NCBI RefSeq assembly: GCF_001424265.1
Contig: NZ_LMOV01000023.1
Location: forward strand, 301,416-365,415
Source of the DNA: Acidovorax sp. Leaf160
GTDB lineage: Bacteria; Pseudomonadota; Gammaproteobacteria; Burkholderiales; Burkholderiaceae_C
Direction of reading: 5' to 3'
Length of the DNA: 64,000 bases
The position numbers were made by a program, and so were the translations under genes. This document shows positions 38,041 to 46,610 of this stretch, piece after piece; positions within the stretch are counted from its first letter, which is position 1, and the number at the start of each line of letters is the position of its first letter. The notes below the pieces were generated by a model that was not told the DNA's origin, searched no databases, and was given only the letters and a program-made list of their open reading frames with translations.

Positions 38041-38739
38041 ATGCAATCCAACGAAGACACCGTCGTGTACGGCACCGAAGACATCCTGGTCAGCCTGTGC
38101 AACTCCGTCACGCGCGTGCTGAGCGTCGCCACGCAGAAGCCGTTCCATTATTCGGGCATGGTGCAGCGCATCAGCAAGACCTGCCTGAAGCCCGACATCG
38201 GCTGCTTCGTGCTGTTCGACGGCGGCTTCTCCGGCCTGGTCATCATCAACTTCTCGAAAGAGGCGGCGATGGAGATCTACCAGAGCTACCTGCTGAGCAT
38301 GGGCATGTCGCAGGCCGATCTGGCGGCGTCCTACACCTCGGACGAAGTCTCCAACGTGATGGGCGAGCTGATGAACCAGGTCGTGGGCGACTTCACCGGC
38401 AAGGTGCGCCGCGAGCTGCAGACCCACATCACCCAGAACCAGCCCAAGATGCTGGTGCTGAACCAGCAGGTGGTGCTGAGCGTGGACGCCAACCTCGACA
38501 AGCCGGAGGCACGCCGGGTGACCTTCTACACCGCCAGCAACCACATCTTCTATCTGGAACTGGCCATCGACCGAACCGAATTCGTGAAGGTCGTCGACTT
38601 CGAGCCGCAGGACACCCCCGACCCGGACGCGCTCATCGCCGCCCAGGGCCAGACCGCCGCCGCGCCGGGCGCCCGCCCGGCCGCAGCCCCGGGAGGAGAC
38701 AGCGACACCGACGCGCTGCTGCGTTCCCTGGGCATGTGA
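38041..38739 (+). CDS. DUF3334/CheX-like protein
   Basis: A 232-residue cytosolic protein with no signal or membrane segment. The middle part, DEVSNVMGELMNQVVGDF, has the E-x-x-N spacing of the CheX/CheC/FliM phosphatase family, which dephosphorylates CheY-type regulators. The last 35 residues are a Pro/Ala-rich tail ending DALLRSLGM. I recognise it as DUF3334. A function in chemotaxis or two-component signalling is inferred only; no chemotaxis genes are nearby. Confidence 0.75.
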   Translation: MQSNEDTVVYGTEDILVSLCNSVTRVLSVATQKPFHYSGMVQRISKTCLKPDIGCFVLFDGGFSGLVIINFSKEAAMEIYQSYLLSMGMSQADLAASYTSDEVSNVMGELMNQVVGDFTGKVRRELQTHITQNQPKMLVLNQQVVLSVDANLDKPEARRVTFYTASNHIFYLELAIDRTEFVKVVDFEPQDTPDPDALIAAQGQTAAAPGARPAAAPGGDSDTDALLRSLGM

Positions 38740-38806
38740 TTGCTATATTTTCTATAGCTACAAACCCAGCATCCACGGGCGCAATACCCTGATTTGACTC
38801 TTGAAA
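38740..38806 (+). repeat. 65-bp hairpin-headed repeat, copy after the DUF3334 gene
   Basis: Starts one base after the stop codon with TTGCTATATTTTCTATAGCTA (a strong hairpin head) and ends TTTGACTCTTGAAAGG. It follows the same plan as the copies at 33138, 52463 and 58134. Its position right behind a stop suggests it may act as an RNA 3' structure. Confidence 0.6.
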
Positions 38807-38989
38807 GGCGACCGGCCTCCAGCGCAGGAGCCGGTCGTCGCTCCCGCACTCCGGCCTGGGCGCGGGGCGCGGCCCTCGCCTCCCCCACCCAGCGGCAGGC
38901 GAGCCGCACACCAGCACCGGCCTCGCCCGGTCGCACTCCTGCGGCCCGCCTGACCGGGTAAACCCCAGCAAGCGAATCCGCTGGCGGCG

Positions 38990-39017
38990 TTGTTTTTTCC
39001 ATATCGTTAGCTAGACT
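38990..39017 (+). promoter_or_regulatory. Predicted promoter of the thiolase operon
   Basis: TTGTTT (-35) and TAGACT (-10, 39012-39017) are separated by 16 bases. The -10 lies inside the MarR-type dyad, so a bound repressor would block polymerase. Confidence 0.4.
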
Positions 39018-39026
39018 AACTGATAT
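39001..39026. promoter_or_regulatory. MarR-type operator 1 (core TTAGCTAGACTAAC at 39007-39020)
   Basis: ATATCGTTAG-CTAGA-CTAACTGATAT is a near-perfect inverted repeat with one bulged base. Its 14-bp core matches 46444-46457 and 51862-51875 (shared pattern TTA-[GT]-C-[CT]-N4-TAAC). The MarR protein at 45943-46434 is the probable ligand. Confidence 0.55.
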
Positions 39027-39077
39027 CTAAAAAATCAATTCGCCCGCCGAAGCCATCGGCTGGCGCACGGCCCGCCC

Positions 39078-40325
39078 ATGACCTTCACCCCCTTCTCGCG
39101 CCGCATCGACGACACCTGGCTGCTCTCGGGCGCCCGCACCCCCTGGGTGGACTACTGCGGCCCGCTGGCCCTGGTGTCGCCGACCGACCTGGGCATCCAT
39201 GCGGCGCGCGCCGCGCTCGCGCGCAGCGGCATCGCGGCGGACACGGTGGGCTCCACCGTGGTGGCATCCATGGCGCAGGCCGACTTCGACGCCTTCGTGC
39301 TGCCGCGCCATGTGGGCCTGTATGCCGGCGTGCCCCTGCAGGCGCCCGCCATCGGCGTGCAGCGCATCTGCGGCAGCGGGTTCGAAGTGCTGCGCCAGGC
39401 GGCCGACCAGATCGCGCTGGGCTATGCCGACACGGTGCTGGCCGTGGCCGCCGAATCGATGAGCCGCAACCCCATCTGCGCCTACACCCACCGCAGCGGC
39501 TTCCGCCTGGGTGCGCCGGTGGAGTTCAAGGACTTCTTGTGGGAGGCGCTGGACGACCCGGCGGCCCGCGTGTCCATGATCCAGACCGCCGAGAACCTGG
39601 CCGTCCAGTACGGCATCACCCGCGCCGAGGTGGACGCCTATGCCGCCCGCTCGTTCGAGCGCGCCGTGGCCGCGCAGGCGGCTGGCCTGTTCGATGGGGA
39701 GATCGCCCCGGTGCAGGACGCGCGCTTCGAGCTGGAGGGCTACGAGGCCCGCGGCATTCGCCTGCCGCGCAAGGCCGGCGTGCAGGCGCGCGACACCCAC
39801 GTGCGCCCTTCCCCGGTCGACGTGCTGGCCACGCTGCGCCCGGTCTATGGGGGCGGCGTGCAGACCGCCGGCAATTCCGCCGCGCTGGTCGATGGCGGCG
39901 CGGCCGCCGTGGTCACCTCCGGCACGCGGCTGCGCGCCGAAGGCCTGCAGCCCCTGGCGCGGCTGGCCGGCGCGGCTGCCGCCGGCGTGCCGCCCGAGAT
40001 CATGGGCATTGGCCCGGCGCCGGCGATCCGCGCGCTGCTGGACCGCTGCGGCCTGCAACTGTCGGACATCGACCTGGTCGAGATCAACGAAGCCCAGGGC
40101 GCCCAGGTGCTGGCCTGCGCCCGCGAACTGCAGCTGGACATGGACCGGCTGAACGTGAACGGCGGCTCCATCGCCATGGGCCACCCGCTGGCCGCCACCG
40201 GCCTGCGCCTGACCCTCACCGCCGCGCACGAGCTGCGCCGGCGCGGCGGCCGCTGGGCCGTCGTTTCCGCCTGCGTGGGCGGCGGCCAGGGCATGGCCCT
40301 GCTGATCGAAAACACGGGCTTGTGA
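39078..40325 (+). CDS. Thiolase (acetyl-CoA acyltransferase family)
   Basis: A 415-residue thiolase that cleaves or forms a 3-ketoacyl-CoA. The nucleophile Cys98 is in QRICGSGFE, His is in GGSIAMGHPLAATG, and the second Cys is in SACVGGGQGMA. The usual NEAFA motif reads INEAQGAQ, a variant seen in many catabolic thiolases. It is the first gene of a six-gene CoA/Rieske operon. Substrate chain or ring identity cannot be read from sequence. Confidence 0.92.
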   Translation: MTFTPFSRRIDDTWLLSGARTPWVDYCGPLALVSPTDLGIHAARAALARSGIAADTVGSTVVASMAQADFDAFVLPRHVGLYAGVPLQAPAIGVQRICGSGFEVLRQAADQIALGYADTVLAVAAESMSRNPICAYTHRSGFRLGAPVEFKDFLWEALDDPAARVSMIQTAENLAVQYGITRAEVDAYAARSFERAVAAQAAGLFDGEIAPVQDARFELEGYEARGIRLPRKAGVQARDTHVRPSPVDVLATLRPVYGGGVQTAGNSAALVDGGAAAVVTSGTRLRAEGLQPLARLAGAAAAGVPPEIMGIGPAPAIRALLDRCGLQLSDIDLVEINEAQGAQVLACARELQLDMDRLNVNGGSIAMGHPLAATGLRLTLTAAHELRRRGGRWAVVSACVGGGQGMALLIENTGL

Positions 40326-40327
40326 AT

Positions 40328-40420
40328 CCCCCCTGAGTCGCCTGCGGCGCCTTCCCCCCGGGGGGGACGCCGCCGGTGGCCTGGCAAAGCCAGTTCCACG
40401 GCGTCCGCTGGCTTGGCCTG
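40328..40420 (+). repeat. Bipartite palindromic intergenic element, copy 2 (after the thiolase gene)
   Basis: CCCCCCTGAGTCGCCTGCGG opens three bases after the thiolase stop. ACGCCGCCGGTGGCC, then TGGCAAAGCCAGTTCCACGG, closes it. Both blocks match copy 1 at 3952-4133 in sequence and order. Both copies sit directly behind a stop codon, inside an operon. Confidence 0.65.
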
Positions 40421-40512
40421 CTCCGCGGCCATCGGACGAAAGAGAACGCGGCAGTGCGAAGGCCCCAGCCGACAGCGACTGCCCTTTGGACCCCGAAGAG
40501 AAAGATCGAAGC

Positions 40513-42072
40513 ATGAAAGTCATCACCTCCGACCAGGTCGGCCCGCTCATCGGCGACGGCGCCACCATCTTCCTGGGCGGCATCGCCATGACGGGCCTGG
40601 CCGAAGACGTGCTGCAGGGGCTGGAGCGCCACTTCCTCGCTACCGGCCACCCCCGGCAGCTGACCACCTGGGCCTGCGGCGCCATCGGCAATGGGGGCGA
40701 CGGCGGCATGGCGCACCTGGCGCACCCGGGCATGGTCAAGCGTGTGGTGGCAGGCCACTTCGGCCAGACGGGGCCGCGCATGATGGGGCTGGTGCATGCC
40801 GGCGAGGTGGAGGCCTACAACTTCCCGCAGGGCTCGCTCTCGCACCTGACGCGGCACATCGCGGCGCGCACGCCGGGCCTGCTCACCCAGGTGGGCCTGG
40901 GTACCTTCGTCGATCCGCGCATCGAAGGCGGCAAGCTCAACCGCGCCTGCAGCGAAGACCTGGTGAAGCTGGTCGAATTCGGCGGCAAGGAATGCCTCTA
41001 CTACCCCTGCCCGCGCATCGACGTGGCGCTGATCCGCGCCACCTATGCCGACGAGAACGGCAACCTGAGCCTGGACAAGGAAGGGCTCTTGCTGGAGCAG
41101 CTCTCCATCGCCCAGGCCGCGCGCGCCTCGGGCGGCATCGTCATCGCCCAGGTCGAGGCCGTGGTGCAGGCCGGCAGCCTGCACCCCAAGTCGGTCAAGG
41201 TGCCGGGCTTTCTGGTGGACTACGTGGTGGTGGCCGACCCACGCAACCACCTACAGACCATCACCACCGCGTTCAACCCCGCGCTGGCGGGCGACGTGCG
41301 CCTGCCCATGCATTCGGTGCCCTCGCTGCCGCTGGACGAGCGCAAGGTGATCGCGCGCCGGGCCGCGCTGGAACTGCAGCCCGGCGCCCTCACCAACCTG
41401 GGCGTGGGCATTCCGGCCGGCATTCCGGCCGTGGCCGCCGAGGAAGGTGCGGCCCACCTGCTGAGCCTCTCGGTGGAGTGCGGCGCCAACGGCGGCGTGC
41501 CGGCCTATGGCGGCGACTTCGGCCTGGCCTACAACGCCGAATCCATCATCGAGCAGTCGTCCCAGTTCGATTTCTACGACGGCGGCGGCCTGGCCTGCAG
41601 CTTCCTGGGCCTGGCGCAGACCGATGCCGCCGGCAACGTAAACGTGAGCAAGTTCAACGGCCGGCCCGTGGGCTGCGGCGGATTCATCAACATCACCCGA
41701 TCCACGCCGCGCCTGGTGTTCTGCGGCACATTCACGGCCGGCGGCCTGCAGCTGCAGGTGGCGGACGGGCGCCTGGCCATCGTGCTGGAGGGCCGCTCGC
41801 GCAAGTTCGTCGAACAGGTCGAGCAACTCACCTTCAACGGCCGCGACGCCGCGCTGCGCCAGCAGGAGGTGAGCTTCATCACCGAACGCGCCGTGCTGCG
41901 CCTGCGCCCCGAAGGCTTGGAGCTGACCGAGATCGCCCCGGGCATCGACCTGGAGCGCGACGTGCTCGCGCACATGGGTTTCCGCCCGCTGATCCGTGAG
42001 CTGCGCACGATGGATGCCGGACTCTTCCGCGCGCAATGGGGCGGCCTGCGGGCGGCCTTGGGCGCCCGCTGA
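40513..42072 (+). CDS. Acyl-CoA:carboxylate CoA-transferase (family I, fused alpha-beta)
   Basis: A 519-residue fused transferase of the propionate/3-ketoacid CoA-transferase family. The start MKVITSDQVGPLIGDGATIF precedes the alpha half, and LGVGIPAGIPAVAAEEGA opens the beta half. The catalytic Glu322 is in SVECGANGG. It moves CoA between acids, either activating the pathway substrate or recycling CoA. A start at 40486 would add nine residues. Spacing after the thiolase gene is occupied by the bipartite repeat. Confidence 0.9.
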   Translation: MKVITSDQVGPLIGDGATIFLGGIAMTGLAEDVLQGLERHFLATGHPRQLTTWACGAIGNGGDGGMAHLAHPGMVKRVVAGHFGQTGPRMMGLVHAGEVEAYNFPQGSLSHLTRHIAARTPGLLTQVGLGTFVDPRIEGGKLNRACSEDLVKLVEFGGKECLYYPCPRIDVALIRATYADENGNLSLDKEGLLLEQLSIAQAARASGGIVIAQVEAVVQAGSLHPKSVKVPGFLVDYVVVADPRNHLQTITTAFNPALAGDVRLPMHSVPSLPLDERKVIARRAALELQPGALTNLGVGIPAGIPAVAAEEGAAHLLSLSVECGANGGVPAYGGDFGLAYNAESIIEQSSQFDFYDGGGLACSFLGLAQTDAAGNVNVSKFNGRPVGCGGFINITRSTPRLVFCGTFTAGGLQLQVADGRLAIVLEGRSRKFVEQVEQLTFNGRDAALRQQEVSFITERAVLRLRPEGLELTEIAPGIDLERDVLAHMGFRPLIRELRTMDAGLFRAQWGGLRAALGAR

Positions 42073-42117
42073 ACCGCGTCACTTTCTTCCCCCCTTTCAC
42101 TGAACCCGACACGCGCC

Positions 42118-42933
42118 ATGACCCTTCCCCATTTCACCCCGGCCGACGGCCTGCTCGCCCAGTTAAGCGAACTGCAGGTCGCCTTCAGCGGCGCGGTCGC
42201 GCACATCCGGCTGAACCGGCCCGCCAAGCGCAACGCCATCAACGAGGCGCTGATGCAGCAACTGCACACCGCCCTCATCCACCTGCCGTCCTCGGCGCAG
42301 GCGCTGGTCATCAGCGGCGAAGGGCAGCACTTCTGCGCCGGGCTCGACTTGTCCGACCTGTCCGAGCGCACCGTGGCCGAGGGCATCCACCACTCGCGCG
42401 GCTGGCATGCCGTGATGGACGCGCTGCAGTACTACCGCATGCCGGTGGTGACGGCGCTGCACGGCGCAGTGGTGGGCGGCGGGCTGGAGCTGGCCGCGGC
42501 CTCCCATATCCGCGTGGCCGACAGCAGCACCTATTTCGGCCTGCCCGAAGGCCAGCGCGGCATCTTCGTGGGCGGCGGCGGCTCGGCCCGCATTCCGCGC
42601 CTGGTGGGCGTGGCCTGCATGAGCGACATGATGCTCACCGGCCGCGTGCTGGACGCCGAGGAGGGCCGCGAGCGTGGCCTGGCGCAGTACGTGGTGCCGG
42701 AGGGCGAATCGCTCGCCAAGGCCGTGGCGCTGGCGCAGCGCATCGCCACCAACGCGCCGCTGTCCAACTACGCCATCGTGCAGGCACTGCCGCGCATCGC
42801 CGACATGGCCCAGTCCGACGGCCTGTTCGTCGAGTCGCTCATGGCGGCCATCGCCCAGGGCGACGACGCCGCCAAGCAGCGGCTGGCGGATTTCCTGCAG
42901 GGCCGCGCCGCCAAGGTGGTCAAGGCCGCCTGA
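42118..42933 (+). CDS. Crotonase/enoyl-CoA hydratase family protein, paralogue 1
   Basis: A 271-residue crotonase. LNRPAKRNAINEALM and the first oxyanion site HFCAGLDLSDLSE are typical. The second oxyanion site is HGAVVGGGLELAAASH, and a distinctive YFGLPEGQRGIF-VGGGGSARI follows. The usual catalytic Glu region is replaced by this Gly-rich loop, as in its paralogue at 50998-51810. The two may therefore form a special subgroup acting on the same class of CoA ester. Confidence 0.88.
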   Translation: MTLPHFTPADGLLAQLSELQVAFSGAVAHIRLNRPAKRNAINEALMQQLHTALIHLPSSAQALVISGEGQHFCAGLDLSDLSERTVAEGIHHSRGWHAVMDALQYYRMPVVTALHGAVVGGGLELAAASHIRVADSSTYFGLPEGQRGIFVGGGGSARIPRLVGVACMSDMMLTGRVLDAEEGRERGLAQYVVPEGESLAKAVALAQRIATNAPLSNYAIVQALPRIADMAQSDGLFVESLMAAIAQGDDAAKQRLADFLQGRAAKVVKAA

Positions 42934-42945
42934 CCCGCTCGCCGA

Positions 42946-43003
42946 GCGAACGCACGAACGCACGCCCCACCGAACGACCGAACGACCGAACGAAAGAACG
43001 CAC
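42946..43003 (+). repeat. Short tandem repeat (CGAACGAC-type octamers)
   Basis: Between crotonase and SDR, units reading CGAACGCA, CGAACGAC and CGAACGAA recur about seven times, partly in direct tandem (three at 42971-42994). It lies just before the AAGGAG of the SDR gene, so slippage would change spacing upstream of that start without touching a protein. Confidence 0.6.
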
Positions 43004-43018
43004 AAGGAGACGACGCAC

Positions 43019-43804
43019 ATGAAGACGAACTTCGACGACCAGGCCGCCCTGGTCACCGGCGCGGGCTCGGGCCTGGGCGAAGCCGTGGCCCGCGCGCTGG
43101 CCGCGGCCGGCGCCCGGGTGGCGCTGCTGGACATCCACCTGGCCGGCGCAGAGCGCGTGGCGGCCGACATCCGCGCCCAGGGCGGGCAGGCGCTGGCGCT
43201 GCAGTGCGACATCGGCGACGAGGCTTCGGCCAGCGCCGCCATCGGGGCCGCTGCCGCTGCCCACGGCGAGGCGCGCATCCTGATGAACATCGCCGGCATC
43301 GGCGGCGCCAAGCGGGTGATCCAGCGCGACGGCGCGCCCGCGCCACTGGCCGACTTCGAGCGCACGGTGCGCGTCAACCTGGTGGGCACCTACAACATGG
43401 TGCGCCTGATGGCAGCCCGCGCCGCCCGGCTGGAGCCGCTGGAAGACGGCGCGCGCGGCGTGATCGTGAACACCGCGTCGGTCGCCGCGTTCGACGGCCA
43501 GGTGGGGCAGGATGCCTATGCGGCCTCGAAGGCCGGCGTGGCCGGCATGACGCTGCCGCTGGCGCGCGACCTGGCGCAGTGGGGCATCCGCGTGTGCACC
43601 ATCGCGCCCGGCATCTTCGCCACGCCGCTCCTGAAGGAGCTGCCGGAGGCGGTGCAGCAATCGCTGGCCGACTCCATCCCCTTTCCCAAGCGCCTGGGCC
43701 ATCCGGAAGAGTTCGCCGCCCTGGCGCTGCACATCGCCGGCAACGGCCACCTCAATGGCGAGGTGATCCGCCTGGACGGCGCGCTGCGCATGGCGCCGCG
43801 CTGA
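43019..43804 (+). CDS. SDR-family 3-hydroxyacyl-CoA dehydrogenase (HSD17B10-like)
   Basis: A 261-residue short-chain dehydrogenase. Cofactor motif: TGAGSGLGEAVAR. Catalytic set: NTASVAAFDG (Ser) and YAASK (Tyr-Lys). The C-terminal half APGIFATPLLKELPE and LNGEVIRLDGALRMAPR is typical of type II 3-hydroxyacyl-CoA dehydrogenases. It would oxidise the hydroxyacyl-CoA made by a crotonase to the ketoacyl-CoA that the thiolase cleaves. AAGGAG lies ten bases upstream of the ATG. Confidence 0.9.
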   Translation: MKTNFDDQAALVTGAGSGLGEAVARALAAAGARVALLDIHLAGAERVAADIRAQGGQALALQCDIGDEASASAAIGAAAAAHGEARILMNIAGIGGAKRVIQRDGAPAPLADFERTVRVNLVGTYNMVRLMAARAARLEPLEDGARGVIVNTASVAAFDGQVGQDAYAASKAGVAGMTLPLARDLAQWGIRVCTIAPGIFATPLLKELPEAVQQSLADSIPFPKRLGHPEEFAALALHIAGNGHLNGEVIRLDGALRMAPR

Positions 43805-43848
43805 GCCCACGACGACCGCACGAAAACTGCCCCCGAAGGAGACGCCCC

Positions 43849-44928
43849 ATGTTCCCCGTCAACACCTGGTACGTCGCTGCCCGCAGCGAGGAGATTCCGA
43901 ACGACCGCCCGCTGGGCCGGCGCATCTGCAACGTGCCCATGGCCTTTTTTCGCAACGGCCAGGGCACCGTCGCCGCGGTGGAGGACTTCTGCCCGCACCG
44001 GGGCGCCCCCCTCTCGCTGAGCCGCGTGGAAGGCGACACCCTGGTCTGCGGCTATCACGGCCTGGCGATGGGCTGCGACGGCAAGCCCGTGTCGATGCCC
44101 TGCCAGCGGGTGCGCGGCTTCCCGTCGGTGCGCAGCTTCGCCGTGCACGAGGCGCACGGCTTCGTCTGGGTCTGGCCCGGCGACCAGGCCCTGGCCGACC
44201 CGGGCCTGCTGCCGCGCTTCGAATGGCTGGGCAACCCGGCGTTCGGCTACGGCGGCGGTCTCTACCGCATCGCCTGCGGCTACCAGCTGATGATCGACAA
44301 CCTGATGGACCTGACGCACGAGACCTATGTGCACGCCAGCAGCATCGGCCAGAAGGAGATCGACGAGGTGCCCTGCCAGACGAAGGTGGAGGGCGACCAC
44401 GTCGTCACCCAGCGGCACATGGAGGGCATCGAGGCGCCGCCCTTCTGGAAGATGGCGCTGCGCATGAATGGCCTGCCCGACGACCAGCCGGTGGACCGCT
44501 GGCAGATCTGCCACTTCACGCCCCCCAGCCACGTGATGATCGAAGTCGGCGTGGCGCTGCAGGGCCGGGGCGGGCATGGCGCGCCCGACGACTGCAAGGC
44601 GGCCAGCTGGGTGGTGGACTTCATCACCCCCGAGACGGACACCTCGATCCACTACTTCTGGGGCATGGCGCGGCGCTTCAAGCCGCAGGACGAGAGCCTC
44701 ACGGCGCAGATCCGCGAGGGCCAGGGCCGCATCTTTGCCGAAGACCAGGAAATGCTGGAGCGCCAGCAGGCCAACCTGCTGGCCTACCCCGACCGCAAGC
44801 TGCTGATGCTCAACATCGACAGCGGCGGCGTGCAGTCGCGCAAGGTGATCGAGCGGATGCTGGCGGCGGAAGCCGCAGCCCGCCCCGCCACCGCCACAGC
44901 GCCTGCAGCGGCCGGGGCCGCCGCATGA
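43849..44928 (+). CDS. Rieske non-haem iron oxygenase, alpha subunit (VanA-like)
   Basis: A 359-residue oxygenase of the vanillate O-demethylase/phthalate-type group. The Rieske cluster is CPHRGAPL...CGYHG, and the mononuclear iron site is in DNLMDLTHETYVHASSIG. A Pro/Ala-rich tail follows residue 335. With the following reductase it forms a two-component hydroxylase or demethylase for an aromatic or cyclic compound. An AAGGAGA precedes the ATG; the stop overlaps the reductase start as ATGA. Confidence 0.9.
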   Translation: MFPVNTWYVAARSEEIPNDRPLGRRICNVPMAFFRNGQGTVAAVEDFCPHRGAPLSLSRVEGDTLVCGYHGLAMGCDGKPVSMPCQRVRGFPSVRSFAVHEAHGFVWVWPGDQALADPGLLPRFEWLGNPAFGYGGGLYRIACGYQLMIDNLMDLTHETYVHASSIGQKEIDEVPCQTKVEGDHVVTQRHMEGIEAPPFWKMALRMNGLPDDQPVDRWQICHFTPPSHVMIEVGVALQGRGGHGAPDDCKAASWVVDFITPETDTSIHYFWGMARRFKPQDESLTAQIREGQGRIFAEDQEMLERQQANLLAYPDRKLLMLNIDSGGVQSRKVIERMLAAEAAARPATATAPAAAGAAA

Positions 44929-45896
44929 GCGCCGCTGCCGGCCTGCTGCAACTGCGCGTGGCAGCAAAGCGCCCTGCGGCGGAGGGCATCGTGGAGCTGA
45001 CGCTGGAGCCGCTGCCCGGCCAGGCGCTGCCGGCCTTCACCGCCGGCTCGCACCTGGACCTGCACCTGCCGGGCGGCCTGGTGCGCCCCTATTCGCTGAG
45101 CAACGACCCGGCGGAGACGCACCGCTACGTGCTGGGCGTGCTGCGCGAAGCCGCATCGCGGGGTGGCTCGGCCGCCGTGCACGATGCGCTGCAGGTCGGC
45201 CAGACGCTGAGCGCCAGCGCGCCGCGCAACCACTTCGCGCTGCAGCCCACGCCCGTGCACAAGCTGCTGCTGGCGGGCGGCATCGGCATCACGCCGGTGC
45301 TGAGCATGGCGCGCCAGCTGGCCCGCGAAGGGCGCCCCTTCCACCTGCGCTATGCCGGCCGCAGCCGTGCGCGCATGGCCTTCACCGACGTGCTGGCCAC
45401 CGCGCCGCTGGCCGGCCGTGCGCAACTGCACGTGGCCGAAGAGCACGGCCCGCTGGACCTGGGCGCCCTGCTGGAGGCGCAGCCCGAAGGCACCGAGCTC
45501 TACGTCTGCGGCCCGGCCGGCTTCATGGACGCGGCCTTCGCCGCAGCCGCCGAGCGCCAATGGGCGGCATCCCGCCTGCACCGCGAACTGTTCGGCGCGG
45601 CGCCGCCGGCGAGCGCAGCCGGTGGCGACACGGCGTTCGACATCGAGGTGGCAGGCACCGGGCAGATCGTGCCGGTGCCGGTGGGTTGCACCGCCGCCCA
45701 GGCGCTGCAGGCTGCGGGCCTGCCGCTCTACACGTCGTGCGAACAGGGAGTCTGCGGCACCTGCCTCACGCGGGTGGTGAGCGGCACGCCCGACCACCGC
45801 GACCAGTACCTGACCCCGCAAGAGCAGGCGGCCAACGATCAGTTCCTGCCCTGCTGCTCGCGCGCGCTCGGCGCGCGGCTGGTGATTGCCCTCTGA
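44925..45896 (+). CDS. Phthalate-dioxygenase-reductase/VanB-type reductase
   Basis: A 323-residue class IA reductase with domains in the order FMN (RPYSLSNDPAE), NAD (LAGGIGITPVLSMARQL, YVCGPAGFMDAAF) and C-terminal plant-type 2Fe-2S ferredoxin (CEQGVCGTCLTRV, last Cys in LPCCSR). It supplies electrons from NADH to the preceding Rieske oxygenase. It is the last gene of the plus-strand operon, convergent with marR. Confidence 0.93.
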   Translation: MSAAAGLLQLRVAAKRPAAEGIVELTLEPLPGQALPAFTAGSHLDLHLPGGLVRPYSLSNDPAETHRYVLGVLREAASRGGSAAVHDALQVGQTLSASAPRNHFALQPTPVHKLLLAGGIGITPVLSMARQLAREGRPFHLRYAGRSRARMAFTDVLATAPLAGRAQLHVAEEHGPLDLGALLEAQPEGTELYVCGPAGFMDAAFAAAAERQWAASRLHRELFGAAPPASAAGGDTAFDIEVAGTGQIVPVPVGCTAAQALQAAGLPLYTSCEQGVCGTCLTRVVSGTPDHRDQYLTPQEQAANDQFLPCCSRALGARLVIAL

Positions 45897-45916
45897 GCCG
45901 CCCGCAACCCGGCACC

Positions 45917-45934
45917 GGCCCGCCAGGGCGGGCC
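45917..45934. terminator. Bidirectional hairpin between the reductase and marR genes
   Basis: GGCCCGCCAGGGCGGGCC is a perfect inverted repeat 20 bases past the reductase stop and nine bases past the marR stop. There is no clear T-tract; the stem alone is very stable. Confidence 0.45.
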
Positions 45935-45942
45935 CCGCAGGC

Positions 45943-46434
45943 TCACCGGGCCACGCGGTCCAGCAGGTCCATCAGGGTTTCGCGCTCCGCGTCGGACAGG
46001 CCTGCGGAGAGCCGCACTTCGTATTCGGCCAGCCGCTCGCTCAGCGTGGCGAGCCGCGCCTGGCCCTGCTCGGTGATCTCCAGCGAATAGCGGCGGCGGT
46101 CGCCCTCGACCTCGACGCGGCGGATCCAGTCGGCGCCTTCCAGCGCATCCACCAGCTTGAGCACGCTGGGGCCGGCCACGCCCAGCTCCTTGGCCAGGGC
46201 GGCCTGGTTGGTGCCGGTGTTCATGGCGATGAGCGAAAGCGCCGTGACGCGGGCGGGCGACAGTTCCAGCGGCGCCAGCATCTCGAAGAACAGGTCGAAG
46301 GCGCGCACCTGCGCCAGGCGCAGCTTGTAGCCCAGGGCGTCGCTCTGAAAATCGTGCGAGGGCACCGCCTTGCGGGCCTTCGGCCTGGCGCGCTTGGCCG
46401 GCGCCGCCGGCTCCGCACCCGTGTTTCGGTCCAT
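45943..46434 (-). CDS. MarR-family transcriptional regulator
   Basis: A 163-residue MarR protein with a basic N-terminal tail (PAKRARPKARKA). The winged helix is NQAALAKELGVAGPSVLKLV with wing VEVEGDRRRYSLEI. MarR repressors of catabolic clusters often respond to a CoA thioester. An AAGGAG precedes the ATG, and a candidate operator lies ten bases upstream across the predicted start of transcription. It stands between the two facing CoA operons, both of which carry the same operator-like motif. Confidence 0.9.
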   Translation of the reverse strand: MDRNTGAEPAAPAKRARPKARKAVPSHDFQSDALGYKLRLAQVRAFDLFFEMLAPLELSPARVTALSLIAMNTGTNQAALAKELGVAGPSVLKLVDALEGADWIRRVEVEGDRRRYSLEITEQGQARLATLSERLAEYEVRLSAGLSDAERETLMDLLDRVAR

Positions 46435-46443
46435 GCAATCTCC

Positions 46444-46464
46444 TTATCCGAGGTAACAATCATA
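46444..46464 (-). promoter_or_regulatory. marR promoter -10 and MarR-type operator 2
   Basis: On the minus strand TATGAT (46464-46459) matches five of six -10 bases. Immediately downstream is TTATCCGAGGTAAC (plus-strand reading, 46444-46457), the second copy of the shared 14-bp motif. It would cover the transcription start, which points to autorepression. Confidence 0.5.
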
Positions 46465-46610
46465 GTGTCCCGGCCCCCTGCCGCACCCTATTCCGGGCTT
46501 GATGCGTGGAATGTGCGAAACCGCCCGATCGCTCGCAGGCCGGGCTGCGCGGGCACCCAGGGCGCCCTCCAGCCAGTCCACCGGCCAGCCCCTCCGGCTG
46601 CGCCACGGGC

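Larger units (their letters stand above)
38740..39077. other. Intergenic region upstream of the thiolase operon
   Basis: No gene. The left end is a copy of the 65-bp repeat (38740-38806), the middle is featureless and GC-rich, and the right end is an AT-rich promoter-operator block (38985-39040). Confidence 0.6.

Noticed and set aside
38981-38998. Sigma-54 promoter in front of the thiolase operon (TGGCGGCGTTGTTT)
   Set aside because: The GG-to-GT distance is wrong (fewer than ten bases between); the sigma-70-like pair overlapping the MarR dyad is the better candidate.
42946-43003. CRISPR-like array
   Set aside because: Units are only about eight bases long, there are no unique spacers of constant length, and no cas genes are present.
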